Source: Nocardia sp. BMG51109 (lineage in GTDB: Bacteria; Actinomycetota; Actinomycetes; Mycobacteriales; Mycobacteriaceae). From it: a DNA stretch of 64,000 nt. A model generated the notes under the pieces. It was not told where the DNA came from and did not search any database. It saw nothing but the letters and a program-made list of their open reading frames with translations. The translations under genes were made by a program, and so were the position numbers. The stretch is taken from the NCBI RefSeq assembly GCF_000526215.1, contig NZ_JAFQ01000004.1:4774001-4838000 (forward strand), given 5' to 3'. Below are positions 29,301-35,752 of this stretch, piece after piece; the stretch's first letter is position 1, and every line of letters starts with the position of its first letter.

Positions 29301-32300
29301 CACTTGCCGATTGGGCCGCGGACCAATGGAATGGCTTGCGGTTGCCGCCGGGTAGTTCGACCCAGAGTCCGCTCCGTGGGAGCCCCGTCGGCCGGTGGGC
29401 GGTGTCGTTCCTGGATCGTCTGGGCATCGATATCCGGTTCAGCGGTGAGCCCGAGGTTACGTCCGCGCTCGGCTACGACCCGGCCACCGGCTCCGTCCGC
29501 CTGTCCACCTACGGCGCGCCGGAGTTTCGGATGGGCGATCTGATCCGCGCCGCCGTGATGGCGGATCTGGCTGGTGAGCAGCGTGGTTGGCCGCAGGAGC
29601 GGTCGATTCTGGATCGCGCGGGCTATGTCGATCGGATGTTGGATCGGCAGGCTGAGGCGCATGCGCTGGCGTTCGAGGATATCCGGCAGGCGCGTGGTCG
29701 TGACGGTGGGCGGGATAAGTATCGGGATCCGCTGGAGGTCGCGTATCTCGACGCTCACCGGGACGCGTTGCGGGCCGCTGAGCGGATGTTCGGTGACAGC
29801 GACGCCGTGCATCCGTGGACGCATGAGGCGGCGGCTTTCCGTGCTGGTGTGCGTGCTGTCCGGGCTCGGCTGCATGATCTGGGGCCGACCGTGGACGGTG
29901 GCAATCCGGCCACGTTCTATGCCGCGGAATGGGATCGGGCGCACGGGATTCCGCCGTCCAACGAGGTGCCGCCGCAACCCCTCGACATTCGGGCGGTGCG
30001 TGCCGAGCCCGCCTACGACTTCGCCGACGAGGTGCCGCCGCCGCGTCCGGTCGACAGCCCGGCGCTGCGCGGCGAGCGGGCGCACGATTTCGCCGACGAG
30101 ATCGAAACGATCCGTGTGATGCGGGAGGCGGGGACGCCGGCGCCGGTCGGTCCCGCCGAGCGTGTGTACGGCAATGCCTACGACAAGGCATACCGCAAGG
30201 CGGTGCGGGCGGCGGAGCGCTCGGCCGACGCACCCCCGCCGGAACAGGTGGCCTACGAGGCGGGGCGAAAGGCGTTGCGCCGCTACATCGACAAGGTCGG
30301 GCTGAACCGCGCCGAGATCGCCTTCGACGTGGTCCGGGCCGCGATCGACGGCCCGCACCGGCGCTGGGGTAGTCCGCCCGAGATCCGTGAGACCGATACT
30401 TCTCTCGAAACACTCACTGCGGCAAAGAAATCAACGTACAAGTGGACTCCGGAGCAGCTGTCGGAGGTGGCTCGTACCGCGCTGGATAGGGAACTGGATC
30501 GCACGTCCGCGGGGGAGCGGCTGACCGATAATGTCGCGCTGCTGCCTTCCCGGGCGATGGATCCGCGGCCGAGGCTGCTGGTGATCGCCGAGGCGGGCGG
30601 GCATCTGGACGCGTTGCGGCGGCTGGCCGAGCAGCGGCCGGAGTACATCGACGCGTTGTGGGACGGTGCGCATCGCCTCGAGTACCGGTCGATGGTCGTG
30701 GGCGAGAACGGGCTGCTGACATTCGTCGACACCGATCGGCGCACGGCCGAGGGCCAGTACCGCATGCCCGAATTCGGTGAGGCCACGACCCAGATGCTGG
30801 CGCACTACCTGCGGTATCGCAGCGAGGGCCTCACCGATCTGGGATACGACGCGTGGCTGGCGCAACTCGGTCCCTACGCCTTCGACACCCCGGCAAGGTC
30901 CCGGTTCGATCGGTCGCCCAGCGGGCTCGTCGGCGACTTCGTGGATATCGGTTTCGAACAGGCGCGTAACGATCCCACTCTGGGTGAGCCGCATCCGGCG
31001 CATGTGGCCGAACAGCTGAAGATGCGCCGCATCCCGACGACCTCGACCGACGGGCTGACGCCGCGCGACACGCTCCGCTACGATCTGCACACGTTCCAGG
31101 TCGGCGGGGTCGACCTGTCGGTGTGGCTCGAGCGTGACGGGAGCGGCGGATGGCGGGTACCCGCGCCGACGCCGTGGGGCGATGCGGGCGACGTGCTGTC
31201 GCGGTACCTGGAGGGTATGTCGGATGCGGATCCGCAGCGGCTGGTGAACCGGATCGCGGAGACGCTGCGCGACGGCACCGCCGCCCTGGACCCCTCGGAC
31301 GAGGCGGGCGGCGGCAGGCTGAAACGTATCGCCGACCGACTGCTCCGCCGAGACGAACCACCTTCCGACACCGGTGATTCCGGCAACGGTACGCCCCGGA
31401 ATGGAGAGTCCGGGTACGAAACCCGGGACCGCGGAACGGATCCCGCGGAGGCCCCGGCCGTGCGAGACGTGGTGCACCGCGCCGGTTCCCCGGCTGTGCG
31501 GGATGGGGTGCACCGTACCGAGGCCCCGGCCACGCGAGATACGGTGCACCGCAACGACTCCCCGGACGATGCGTTCGTGCGTCCCGACGAGTCGCTGTCG
31601 AACCGGCAGCCGCCTACCGATGACGTGTGGTCGGCGCTGGATCGCGGCGGCATCGTGAATGAACTCGGGAAACGGTATCCGTGGCTCGAGATCCGTGGCT
31701 TCGACTCCGAGACGGACGTGGTGACGCTGCGGGAATACGCGCGGGCGGTCGACGAGATCCTCAGCCGGCATCCGCAGATCGACCTGCGTCGCGTCGAGAT
31801 CGCCGACCTCGACGGCAACCGGCACGCGGAGGCGGCCTGGCGCAAGCGTACCGACGGCACCTACTACGCCGAATCCATCACGCTGGACCGGCATTTCGCT
31901 ACGCACCCGGAGGAGTTGCGGGCGTCGAAGGAGCGTGCGGAGCGCACCGGATACTCGCCGCGCGGCGTGGCCGACCGGCCGGTGTACGCGACGATCGTGC
32001 ACGAGCTGGGTCATGCGCTGGACTACGCGGGCGGTAAGTGGGCGCGGGATCTGGCCGAGGATGTGCTGCTGGCGCACTACAAGTCGACGCGGGGCCACGT
32101 CGACGCCGAGGAGTACCACGCCTGGCTGCGGCAGCTCAGCCGCTACAGCTTCCAGCGCGGCGCGCTGCGGGCGGGGGAGGCACTCGCGGACGCTTTCCTC
32201 GACGTCGCGCTGAACGGTCGTGACGCTTCGGAACCCGCCCGTGTGCTGCATGCGTTGCTGACCGGTGTGGCGCGGTTCGAGCACGGCGGATTCGGCCGAA

Positions 32301-33832
32301 TCGTGCGGTCGCACACGGGAAACGACGCCGACACGCTGCGGGGTGTGGATGCGGCCGAGGGCCCGGAGCCCGACGGTACGCGGCCGCCCGCGGACGATGA
32401 CGACGCAACCCGGTGGGCGAACGCGGAATACGACCGGCTCATGCAGCAGCGCCGAAACCTCGCGCGGGAGCTGGAATTCTGGCACGCCAAGCTGGAAGAC
32501 CGGATCGATCGCAACCACAGCCAACCGGACGAGGAAACCCCTCGCCCTCGCGGCCCCATCCTCCGCTCGAACATCCCCCACCCGCCGCATGACGACGATC
32601 TTGAACTCCCCGAGGTAGAACCCAACACCCCCATAGACCCATGCCTCTCGTTCGCCCAACCTGAGGAACCTCCACACTCTCCGGAGCCTCCGCACCCCCC
32701 AAGACCCCCACACACGCCAGTGCCACCAGCACCTCCGGAGCCCGCCGAACCTGCCCGCCCGCCGGATCCTCCGAAACTCCCACAGCCGCCCGACCTTCCG
32801 CAGCCGCCTGAGCTGCCGGTGCCGCCTGAGCTGCCGCAGCCGCCCGAACTGCCGGTGCCGCCGGAATCGCCGACGTCTCCGTACCCGCCCCAGCCTCCGC
32901 AGGTTCCGGATTCCCCTGTGCCTCCGGGGCCGCCGGACACACCGGTGCCGCCGACCCAATCCAGCCCGCCGGGCGACTTCACGCTCCCCAGAACGCCCCG
33001 GGCCGTCCCTGAGGAGCCAGTAGCCGGGCAGCCGCCGATGCCTTCCGGGCAACAGCGGGATGAGCCGAGGACGCAGTGGCCGGTTCCTCCGGAGCAGAAG
33101 TGGTATTCTCCGCAACAGGGTCAGTCGGGCCAACACGGTGCGTCGGTGCATTCTGCCTGGTCGGGTTCGCCGCCGCCGGTGCCCTACGGTTCCGAGCAGT
33201 CTGCGCCCCAGGTTCCTTCCACGGATCACCGCTCAGCACAACATGTTTGGGGTGCGGGGCATCAGGTGACACAACCCACGACCCCAACGGCTCCGCCCTC
33301 GGGAACCGGATGGACGACTCCTCCGCCCCCGCCGTGGTCCCGTCCGGATTCGATGAGGCCATCCGGACCGCCCGGCGCCCCGGCCATGGACAGAGGTAAC
33401 GCTGCTCGTCGCCGGATGTTCACCACCACGCCGAAGCAGGCGAATGCGCAGATCACAGTGCAGGCTTACGGTGGATTCGGGGAGTACGCCCGGTTCGACC
33501 CGGCCACCGGCAGGCTGGAGGCGGTCGCGGCGGTGATGCAGGCGCCGGGTGGGGTCTACGGCGAGTTGGGTGGTGTGTCCGTGGTGTTCTATCGGAACGT
33601 CGACGGGCTGGCGTTGCGGGTGGGTGACCGGCTGCTGGACCTCGAGCCTGCCTCGGTGTCGGTGGTCTGGGAAGTGTTGGGGGAGAACCTGACTCGGTTC
33701 ATGGTGGTGGTCGGCGGGGCCGTCGCCTGTGAGCTGCGGTATCGCGCGATGTCGCCCGGATACGACATCGGGCTGCTGATTCGCGACGTCTGCGCCGACC
33801 CGGACCGCCGCGCGCGAATCTTCGGCCGGTGA
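20354..33832 (+). CDS. Giant T7SS polymorphic-toxin-like protein with multiple zincin modules
   Basis: 4492 residues from GTG 20354 (ATG 20375 is a good alternative and gives the usual family start MAELPGWLTWLEWV). Residues 1-310 resemble the WXG100-like N-terminal domain of CpnT-type proteins, ending in Ala/Gly-rich hydrophobic helices (VTGVSSAAGGAAAGPLGDKLG). Residues 345-840 are disordered Gly/Ser/Glu/Asp with repeats. Residues 840-2190 are mixed helical regions without a recognised family. Zincin module 1 has H2316-E-M-G-H2320 and a later GEGLAEGFAE; module 2 has H3883-E-L-G-H3887 and GEALADAF. Between them are helical YxxAYxxA segments, weakly like DUF6782 putative metallopeptidases, and a zincin-like part lacking HExxH. 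Residues 4080-4350 are Pro-rich, and a folded domain of about 140 residues ends the chain (QITVQAYGGFGEYARFDPATG to RARIFGR). No signal peptide. I infer a secreted or surface-delivered protease-type effector. Confidence 0.8.
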   Translation: MTSGWIGMAELPGWLTWLEWVAGSEWPDGDPDRMWNGVAQPWREAAEGLREISDDILDAKVASLNAYPSGAGIEEITKAFDQLMHGKSSVEELAKNFDLIAESAYQVGTEIEYTQLMFITSLGLLAAEIAAAWIWPPTAPAVQATAIAFTRIGLRMLSEALQQAVRRIVTKMIPSATLKFMARHVAIDTALGLMQEIGIQAYQVGAGHRKGGIDWGQVLVTGVSSAAGGAAAGPLGDKLGNALGKKLGDSLGAKVAGGAITGTTAGLAGAGAGYVAATGTQLALDTYHHGWDQAWGNAKSAGIDPHMFSAGASNGAISGANKAGATHFWNGHSPELMNRPGFGAQLNNMFDEMGVPGGGDGSAPRGSGESNLPGGKDDSSSEGSGKAGGRNVQPAGSSGQTPEGGQDSAPQEGAQSSDNGAGQQDSVGGAGPGRSERGPGEGGSSEQGDRAAGGEQGPERSGGSSDVGDRPGADSGAEDGAGQKDSGDSGDSGDKSDGRAGASSQQADVSGGAEGSRVEAGSEGSRVEGGSESSRVEGGAEDSRVEGGSEGSRVEGGVQDGVSKVGGEGVRPVSESSESGGNSVAPVASGAPVAGAAPSGPVAGAAPSSGVGSPPGGESQSGGSSSARGASPVRGPGDVTGGDQRAQGGAPEAGKPGGGERGSGAPPKAGGAGENAGPNGQNRSGATPEGEGRAGVSGLPPYGAGQSGVQATSGGSEVPQAPRQDPDASGKAEEPDGSAQFVAPVAAGEAPPQPARSAGGGGKEPPSNRSKPAGSPDDPGDDGSGSNRDDPQGKDPVDENSAAKDPGDKDPGDKDAGDKDTDNKDTDYYERSPLAPTSIEVPEGSRDITIEIDGEQVTVRCVPDGDGGWKPAPDEVAGSPASRDFDGPEQKSRLRRLLRSIREFITPRGYEGGAAKYPSGSRWDSRGQAAIKDGIVHAPDLLDPHPPSSTPPTSPTPPDGPQAGPGSDSGSAEDPVARMLKESVVVWKGREYLPFFGQLSSRMILHAGDHVPTYNSDGVEYKWWLSDEDLAEVHARLHQSLDEDHFRPEDALEDLRDLLEHPDTRHRIDPELRHKILLDLARFDTEAGDEAVQAILDHFDTVTDPALRQQIIRDLKTHYLIDTDQVKALEEAPIPDPPPESGPDPDHDDGPPPDDETLQEMAERLGFRLPDDDPRAIRAALAEQEYRCLRAAAAIEGLADAARRYAEEETRPYVFRDADGTERRVTVPIDMESVPRSFFDDNPAGHFLTQFMAASGDGMGLRQTQEVGNGADPLPEWTNVGENPEFGRDDGTPGWFEHALRRDQLADELQSWRQMFGLGLDEVIGRNPDGTPVLDGTLARLREENDARAERLAELMEAAEAELPPEQPPVGETLDDQAARIPVGEGDPDRLVVIDGPRDRDEVLADVLAADRDLADAVNNGEVVVDYRQVRDEDGHIHLDRVDTPEVRHHRGTIDDGELVATMVRHGDGEWRAVPHSIDPSPADGGIARPRSPQEMLGDLVDVARDLGLTPEDLTRMLESPQALERAIADLKLDNAVRAGQLEALSDFARSMNDIQDFYDLLSNNGKGRSPLAQLLGLSEEELTAEAVADRITDPEQRNAVRRQQLQALTDYAALVRRVGQPAVDVARDRFVRRLLGEDTDLTELSPERPEISPKGPVDWLPVEHGLDPKKLFNLVLDQHLRRNTEQVRAAFEEFAGALLEADPYSHGADGNRVPADPRGADTEAPVHDTEALPGLRDVIADAVGSADPREFGRAVAEAAARVAAEDGVSWNDSDPRLEPAGDWSRLVGVDVADADPETQAKVYEAYRDGRIDKHEGPEDLPAAVEELREEVRQRQDRINRLAALAEELRRNRAVGAGDEPGKPSAPPDGPPPASPRVQGDAPPLEGTPPESSTPPETSPSPDGAPPPEGTPPPESAPPTEGAVPRGEVTSSAGAAPAEGAVPRAETTVPESSAPSDVARDGGVQRDSAARVNPFDAALERAVAQAKEASWRNEEQAARQHEELMRRVRESQGEQAAQAIRDAARHEIDELNDAFRRNEAEAERQHQRLMDEVERLRASDVEANDSERQQDPFLTREEIEAEFRRRNEELEQDFQDLQDWLAQFRRGLFGDPDGRGDRGDDPPDAVPADGPRPEPDRPGGGAGRLPADGSTSDTGDSKNARSDAIAGEMSPTDGDSGADGRSRIDDDWLPLDPDGVAERLRDEFGVDFLDYDGVDPDVAREIGRSVEEMFTRFPRSEYPQMDLRLIRIGELAEGQFAKTTAIPRPHDNTQQYSVMTVNRTIATDLAKFHRSVDLNIGDGRFHRSFAERPVRAMILHEMGHVLDNAGSKMTRVRLGGDPPMDLLRVYVRKNPSADVLEFEEWLKQLSGYSFTDPATKTDFRPGEGLAEGFAEVMLWGDRASEPAHALYDLLEAAARNAPPIAPDPGADPDSNVSRQPESDYAHGRFDDGARDRNGDEWARPTPEEIAEILAEWHGLDVSGFDQDGVNAEIVRDIARATDRMLGKHRQTDPRSVGIGEVEPLAGARSGTDAMDGPLPHEDSPGGEEVSRERQAREYAHRAAHDPETQADGWLAHVPDPNFVQVWELLSHTEVGREAADVLREAEASVRFSELGKAPAEVDSFNGRTMDILIATDGRTHAEQAAAVVRAAERVRAIVSGDVEVTPARIAAMDRSDHLAAHDRIEAAAFGRKAEFEQQLRDAGFGIDRPFGLSPAQLSYRDEMRGVYRDAYNAAVDQARNSGVNLSAESLRGLGREAGTNALLVNGDFDAFGRPGATTDEREAPGREWDAAHDPAPPQGAAPPAWPEYVPHSADSAQQVQRLVREHAAATRRLRAVEESFDRAFDGVTQILNMLSGGVQGPAFTGTRAEQLEQMRQRDPNPDHSRRPDRLLMEDLIPRHAEIAGRREAIEREIAERVGLDLLDTLAADLGAPVLHTELGPADLVRITIDESGVVRLVHVSDDAAAGIPDNEPAAAAKGDSTPRSGPTLADWAADQWNGLRLPPGSSTQSPLRGSPVGRWAVSFLDRLGIDIRFSGEPEVTSALGYDPATGSVRLSTYGAPEFRMGDLIRAAVMADLAGEQRGWPQERSILDRAGYVDRMLDRQAEAHALAFEDIRQARGRDGGRDKYRDPLEVAYLDAHRDALRAAERMFGDSDAVHPWTHEAAAFRAGVRAVRARLHDLGPTVDGGNPATFYAAEWDRAHGIPPSNEVPPQPLDIRAVRAEPAYDFADEVPPPRPVDSPALRGERAHDFADEIETIRVMREAGTPAPVGPAERVYGNAYDKAYRKAVRAAERSADAPPPEQVAYEAGRKALRRYIDKVGLNRAEIAFDVVRAAIDGPHRRWGSPPEIRETDTSLETLTAAKKSTYKWTPEQLSEVARTALDRELDRTSAGERLTDNVALLPSRAMDPRPRLLVIAEAGGHLDALRRLAEQRPEYIDALWDGAHRLEYRSMVVGENGLLTFVDTDRRTAEGQYRMPEFGEATTQMLAHYLRYRSEGLTDLGYDAWLAQLGPYAFDTPARSRFDRSPSGLVGDFVDIGFEQARNDPTLGEPHPAHVAEQLKMRRIPTTSTDGLTPRDTLRYDLHTFQVGGVDLSVWLERDGSGGWRVPAPTPWGDAGDVLSRYLEGMSDADPQRLVNRIAETLRDGTAALDPSDEAGGGRLKRIADRLLRRDEPPSDTGDSGNGTPRNGESGYETRDRGTDPAEAPAVRDVVHRAGSPAVRDGVHRTEAPATRDTVHRNDSPDDAFVRPDESLSNRQPPTDDVWSALDRGGIVNELGKRYPWLEIRGFDSETDVVTLREYARAVDEILSRHPQIDLRRVEIADLDGNRHAEAAWRKRTDGTYYAESITLDRHFATHPEELRASKERAERTGYSPRGVADRPVYATIVHELGHALDYAGGKWARDLAEDVLLAHYKSTRGHVDAEEYHAWLRQLSRYSFQRGALRAGEALADAFLDVALNGRDASEPARVLHALLTGVARFEHGGFGRIVRSHTGNDADTLRGVDAAEGPEPDGTRPPADDDDATRWANAEYDRLMQQRRNLARELEFWHAKLEDRIDRNHSQPDEETPRPRGPILRSNIPHPPHDDDLELPEVEPNTPIDPCLSFAQPEEPPHSPEPPHPPRPPHTPVPPAPPEPAEPARPPDPPKLPQPPDLPQPPELPVPPELPQPPELPVPPESPTSPYPPQPPQVPDSPVPPGPPDTPVPPTQSSPPGDFTLPRTPRAVPEEPVAGQPPMPSGQQRDEPRTQWPVPPEQKWYSPQQGQSGQHGASVHSAWSGSPPPVPYGSEQSAPQVPSTDHRSAQHVWGAGHQVTQPTTPTAPPSGTGWTTPPPPPWSRPDSMRPSGPPGAPAMDRGNAARRRMFTTTPKQANAQITVQAYGGFGEYARFDPATGRLEAVAAVMQAPGGVYGELGGVSVVFYRNVDGLALRVGDRLLDLEPASVSVVWEVLGENLTRFMVVVGGAVACELRYRAMSPGYDIGLLIRDVCADPDRRARIFGR
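21899..22024 (+). repeat. 27-nt tandem repeat (SRVEGGSEG) in the giant protein
   Basis: Four full units and one partial unit encode SRVEAGSEG, SRVEGGSES, SRVEGGAED, SRVEGGSEG and SRVEGG within the acidic disordered linker. The regular spacing shows recent tandem duplication. Confidence 0.85.
26917..27600 (+). other. Zincin-like module 1 inside the giant protein (complete)
   Basis: Starts LPLDPDGVAERLRDEFGVDF, then a beta region (MDLRLIRIGELAEG). HExxH lies at residues 2316-2320 (ILHEMGHVLDNAG), followed by EEWLKQLSGYSFTDP and GEGLAEGFAEVMLWGDRASEPA. HExxH plus a downstream Glu in a helix is the gluzincin-type metal site: two His and a third Glu ligand (E2383 or E2387), with E2317 as general base. 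Predicted to be a catalytically competent metalloprotease domain. Confidence 0.7.
27718..27965 (+). other. N-terminal half of a third zincin-like module (degenerate)
   Basis: RPTPEEIAEILAEWHGLDV, IVRDIARATDRMLGKH and DPRSVGIGEVEPLAG align with the opening 60-70 residues of modules 1 and 2. The module then breaks off before any HExxH and runs into unrelated helices, so it is a partial duplicate. Confidence 0.5.
30560..30975 (+). other. Zincin-like module lacking HExxH (degenerate)
   Basis: LLVIAEAGGHLDALRRLAEQ stands where HExxH is expected (only EAGGH remains). LGYDAWLAQLGPYAFDTPARS and GLVGDFVDIGFEQA follow, matching the EEWLKQLSGYSF and GEGLAEGFAEV parts of module 1. Metal-binding residues are mostly lost, so this copy is probably structural or decaying. 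Confidence 0.5.
31618..32270 (+). other. Zincin-like module 2 inside the giant protein (complete)
   Basis: Begins VWSALDRGGIVNELGKRYPW and passes IDLRRVEIADLDG. It carries IVHELGHALDYAGGKW (H3883, E3884, H3887), then YHAWLRQLSRYSFQ and GEALADAFLDVALNGRDASEPA. It is paralogous to module 1 by order and spacing of motifs. The third metal ligand would be the Glu of GEAL; the second acidic position is Asp instead of Glu. Confidence 0.7.
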
Positions 33833-33863
33833 CGGCGCGAGACATTCGAAGAAGGGAGAGACG

Positions 33864-33947
33864 ATGCGCAACGAAGACTCGAGAGACGACGAACTGCGCC
33901 GCAATTCGAGCGGGCATCGAGCAGATGAACCGCCGGTGAGACGGTAA
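33864..33947 (+). CDS. 27-residue ORF between giant toxin and next gene
   Basis: ATG 33864 follows a strong AAGGGAGAG sequence and reads MRNEDSRDDELRRNSSGHRA..., stopping at TAA 33947, 9 bp before the next start. The DDELRR piece echoes EDELRG at the same place in the next protein, so it may be a truncated duplicate, a leader peptide or a real microprotein. It is very hydrophilic. Confidence 0.4.
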   Translation: MRNEDSRDDELRRNSSGHRADEPPVRR

Positions 33948-33956
33948 GGAGTCGAC

Positions 33957-34313
33957 GTGCGCATGAACCACCCCACCGAGGACGAACTGCGCGGCAGCTT
34001 CGAGGAGGAACTCGCCTCGGTGCGCGCGGGACGCGGCCTGGCCTCGGATTCCGGTCTGGACGGGCAGACCGAGGCGGCCCTGTGGGAGATCGCCCGCGCC
34101 TACCCGAACATCCCCGACTCCCTGGTGGAGTCCGCGCGCCGCGCCTTCGCCGGCCAGCTCGACGGCACGAACGCGCAGGAGCGGGAGGCGCGGCTGAAGC
34201 GAATGTTCGAGCAGGTCAAGCGGGAAGCGGCGAACGAAGACATCGGCACCCGAACGGCTTCCCGGGCCCGAACCCAGGGCGATTTTCCGCGGCCGGGCGG
34301 TCCGTTGCGGTGA
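33957..34313 (+). CDS. Small acidic/helical protein downstream of the toxin (immunity candidate)
   Basis: 118 residues from GTG 33957 (or ATG 33963) after AAGGAG. Helical and charged: TEDELRGSFEEELASVRAG, ALWEIARAYPNIPDSLVESARRAF, then a coiled-coil-like segment and a disordered basic tail. No membrane span or signal peptide. I recognise no family. Its place directly after the giant effector gene, in the same orientation, makes it the first candidate for a cognate immunity or inhibitor protein, though this rests on position only. Confidence 0.55.
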   Translation: MRMNHPTEDELRGSFEEELASVRAGRGLASDSGLDGQTEAALWEIARAYPNIPDSLVESARRAFAGQLDGTNAQEREARLKRMFEQVKREAANEDIGTRTASRARTQGDFPRPGGPLR

Positions 34314-34409
34314 ACGGCGCGATACGGCCGAGTCGGTGCACCGAATTTCACGGGCCTCGGTGGGCCGCCCGGCGGTACGGTCGGCGCCGGTGGTTGGAGG
34401 TATGGCGCT

Positions 34410-34800
34410 GTGCCCGATTCGGCCGGTGAGGCGAACCCACGGAGTTCGCGACCGTTCGCCTGTGCCGAGACACCAGGCATCCCCTGCGACGATCTCGTGG
34501 ACGCCCTGCTGGATCGAATTCCGGTCACCGAAGACGGCCGCCGAGTATGGGAATCCGCACCCCCATACGCGTTGAGGCACATCGCCACTCACGCTGCCCC
34601 CGCCGGCAGGCTGGATGAGTTGATCGCCGATGGTGACTACCTCGTCCACGCCGAGCCGGACACGCTGCTGGCCGCGTTCGACTCGGTGACCACCGAAGCG
34701 GGCCGGCTGGCGCGGCTGGTCTACCGGCGCTCCATCGAACACCATCGGGTGTTGTCCGCGGAACGGCGGCGTCAGGTCCTCGCGGTCGATGCCGCCCTTT
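34410..34800 (+). pseudogene. Fragment of a STAND/WD40-type signalling protein
   Basis: From GTG 34410 (GGAGG 10 nt upstream), the segment ESAPPYALRHIATHAAPAGRL and DELIADGDYLVHAEPDTLLAAF resembles the helical arm preceding WD40 repeats in large actinobacterial AAA/STAND proteins (often caspase- or HTH-linked). Only about 130 residues match. The nucleotide-binding domain and the WD40 repeats are absent, and the frame becomes nonsense after about 34800, where the convergent crotonase gene begins. Probably a deletion remnant. Confidence 0.5.
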
Positions 34801-34944
34801 TTCGCCGCGATTCACGACGTCAAGAACATGCTGTGGGGTGTGTGGGGGAATGCTGCTTTCCTGGCGGCAGAGCGACGCCCGGATTCCGAGATCGCCGATT
34901 ACCTGACCAGCCGGCGGCGTCTCTGGGCTGTCGACTGCCTGCGG

Positions 34945-35727
34945 TCACCGGCGGTTGCTGATGGTGTCGAAAACCTGTTTCGTGTGGCTACCGCCGGCAG
35001 TCGCGTACGCTGCCAGCGCCTCCCGCTCGAGTTGGTCGTCGAGGCGACGGCCGACGACGTCGAGTACGGTGCGTTTGGCCGATCGCACCGCACCCTGATC
35101 GTGGTCGATGATACGGCGCGCCAAAGCATGTGCCGACGACATGAGTTCATCGTGGGCAACGACCCGAGTTACGAGGTTGCATGCCAGTGCGCGTTCGGCG
35201 TCGATCGGTTCGCCGCTCAGTTCCAGATCGAGCGCGACTGCTACTCCGCATGTGTTGACCAGCCGGGAGATCCCGCCATCGCCGTGATGAATACCAAGAC
35301 CCACCAATGGGCTGCCGAACATGGCGCGGTCCGAGGCGATGCGGATATCGCAGGCCAGGGCCAACTCCAATCCGCCGCCGAGTGCCCAGCCGTTGATGGC
35401 GCCGATCACCGGTTTGGTGATGTGGTGCAGGCCCCGGGTGAGGCCGCCGAATCCGACCGCAGTGGCATGACGCTGGACATCGGCCGGGGTAGCGGACAGC
35501 CACTGCATGAACCAGGTATCGCGGTCGGCGCCGGAACAGAATGACGTTCCCGCGCCTGTCCAGATCGCGACATCGACGTCGTCGTCGGCGGCGAAATCGG
35601 CCCAGATCTCCCGCAGCCGCGCATCCATTCCCGGATCGATGGCGTTGCGGCGATCCGGGCGATTCAAGGTGATAACGGCAATTCGATCAACCTTTTCGTA
35701 CTCGATATTCTGCGACTGTTCACTCAT
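34945..35727 (-). CDS. Enoyl-CoA hydratase/isomerase-family protein with altered active site
   Basis: A 260-residue crotonase-fold protein. ATG 35727 follows GGAGCGGGCG. The CoA/oxyanion elements are present (SFCSGADRDTW, AINGWALGGGLELALACDIRIA). The first catalytic Glu of hydratases (PE in FGxPE) is Leu in FGSPLVGLGI, and the second appears to be Asp. It may therefore be an isomerase, decarboxylase or thioesterase-like crotonase rather than a true hydratase. It lies 25 bp after the next crotonase gene in one operon, probably controlled by the divergent TetR gene. Confidence 0.85.
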   Translation of the reverse strand: MSEQSQNIEYEKVDRIAVITLNRPDRRNAIDPGMDARLREIWADFAADDDVDVAIWTGAGTSFCSGADRDTWFMQWLSATPADVQRHATAVGFGGLTRGLHHITKPVIGAINGWALGGGLELALACDIRIASDRAMFGSPLVGLGIHHGDGGISRLVNTCGVAVALDLELSGEPIDAERALACNLVTRVVAHDELMSSAHALARRIIDHDQGAVRSAKRTVLDVVGRRLDDQLEREALAAYATAGGSHTKQVFDTISNRR

Positions 35728-35752
35728 CGCCCGCTCCGTTCGTGGTTCGCGA

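Noticed and set aside
30431..33229. Minus-strand ORF of 932 residues opposite zincin module 2
   Set aside because: Same reason; the proline-rich sense strand gives a glycine/tryptophan-rich antisense frame.
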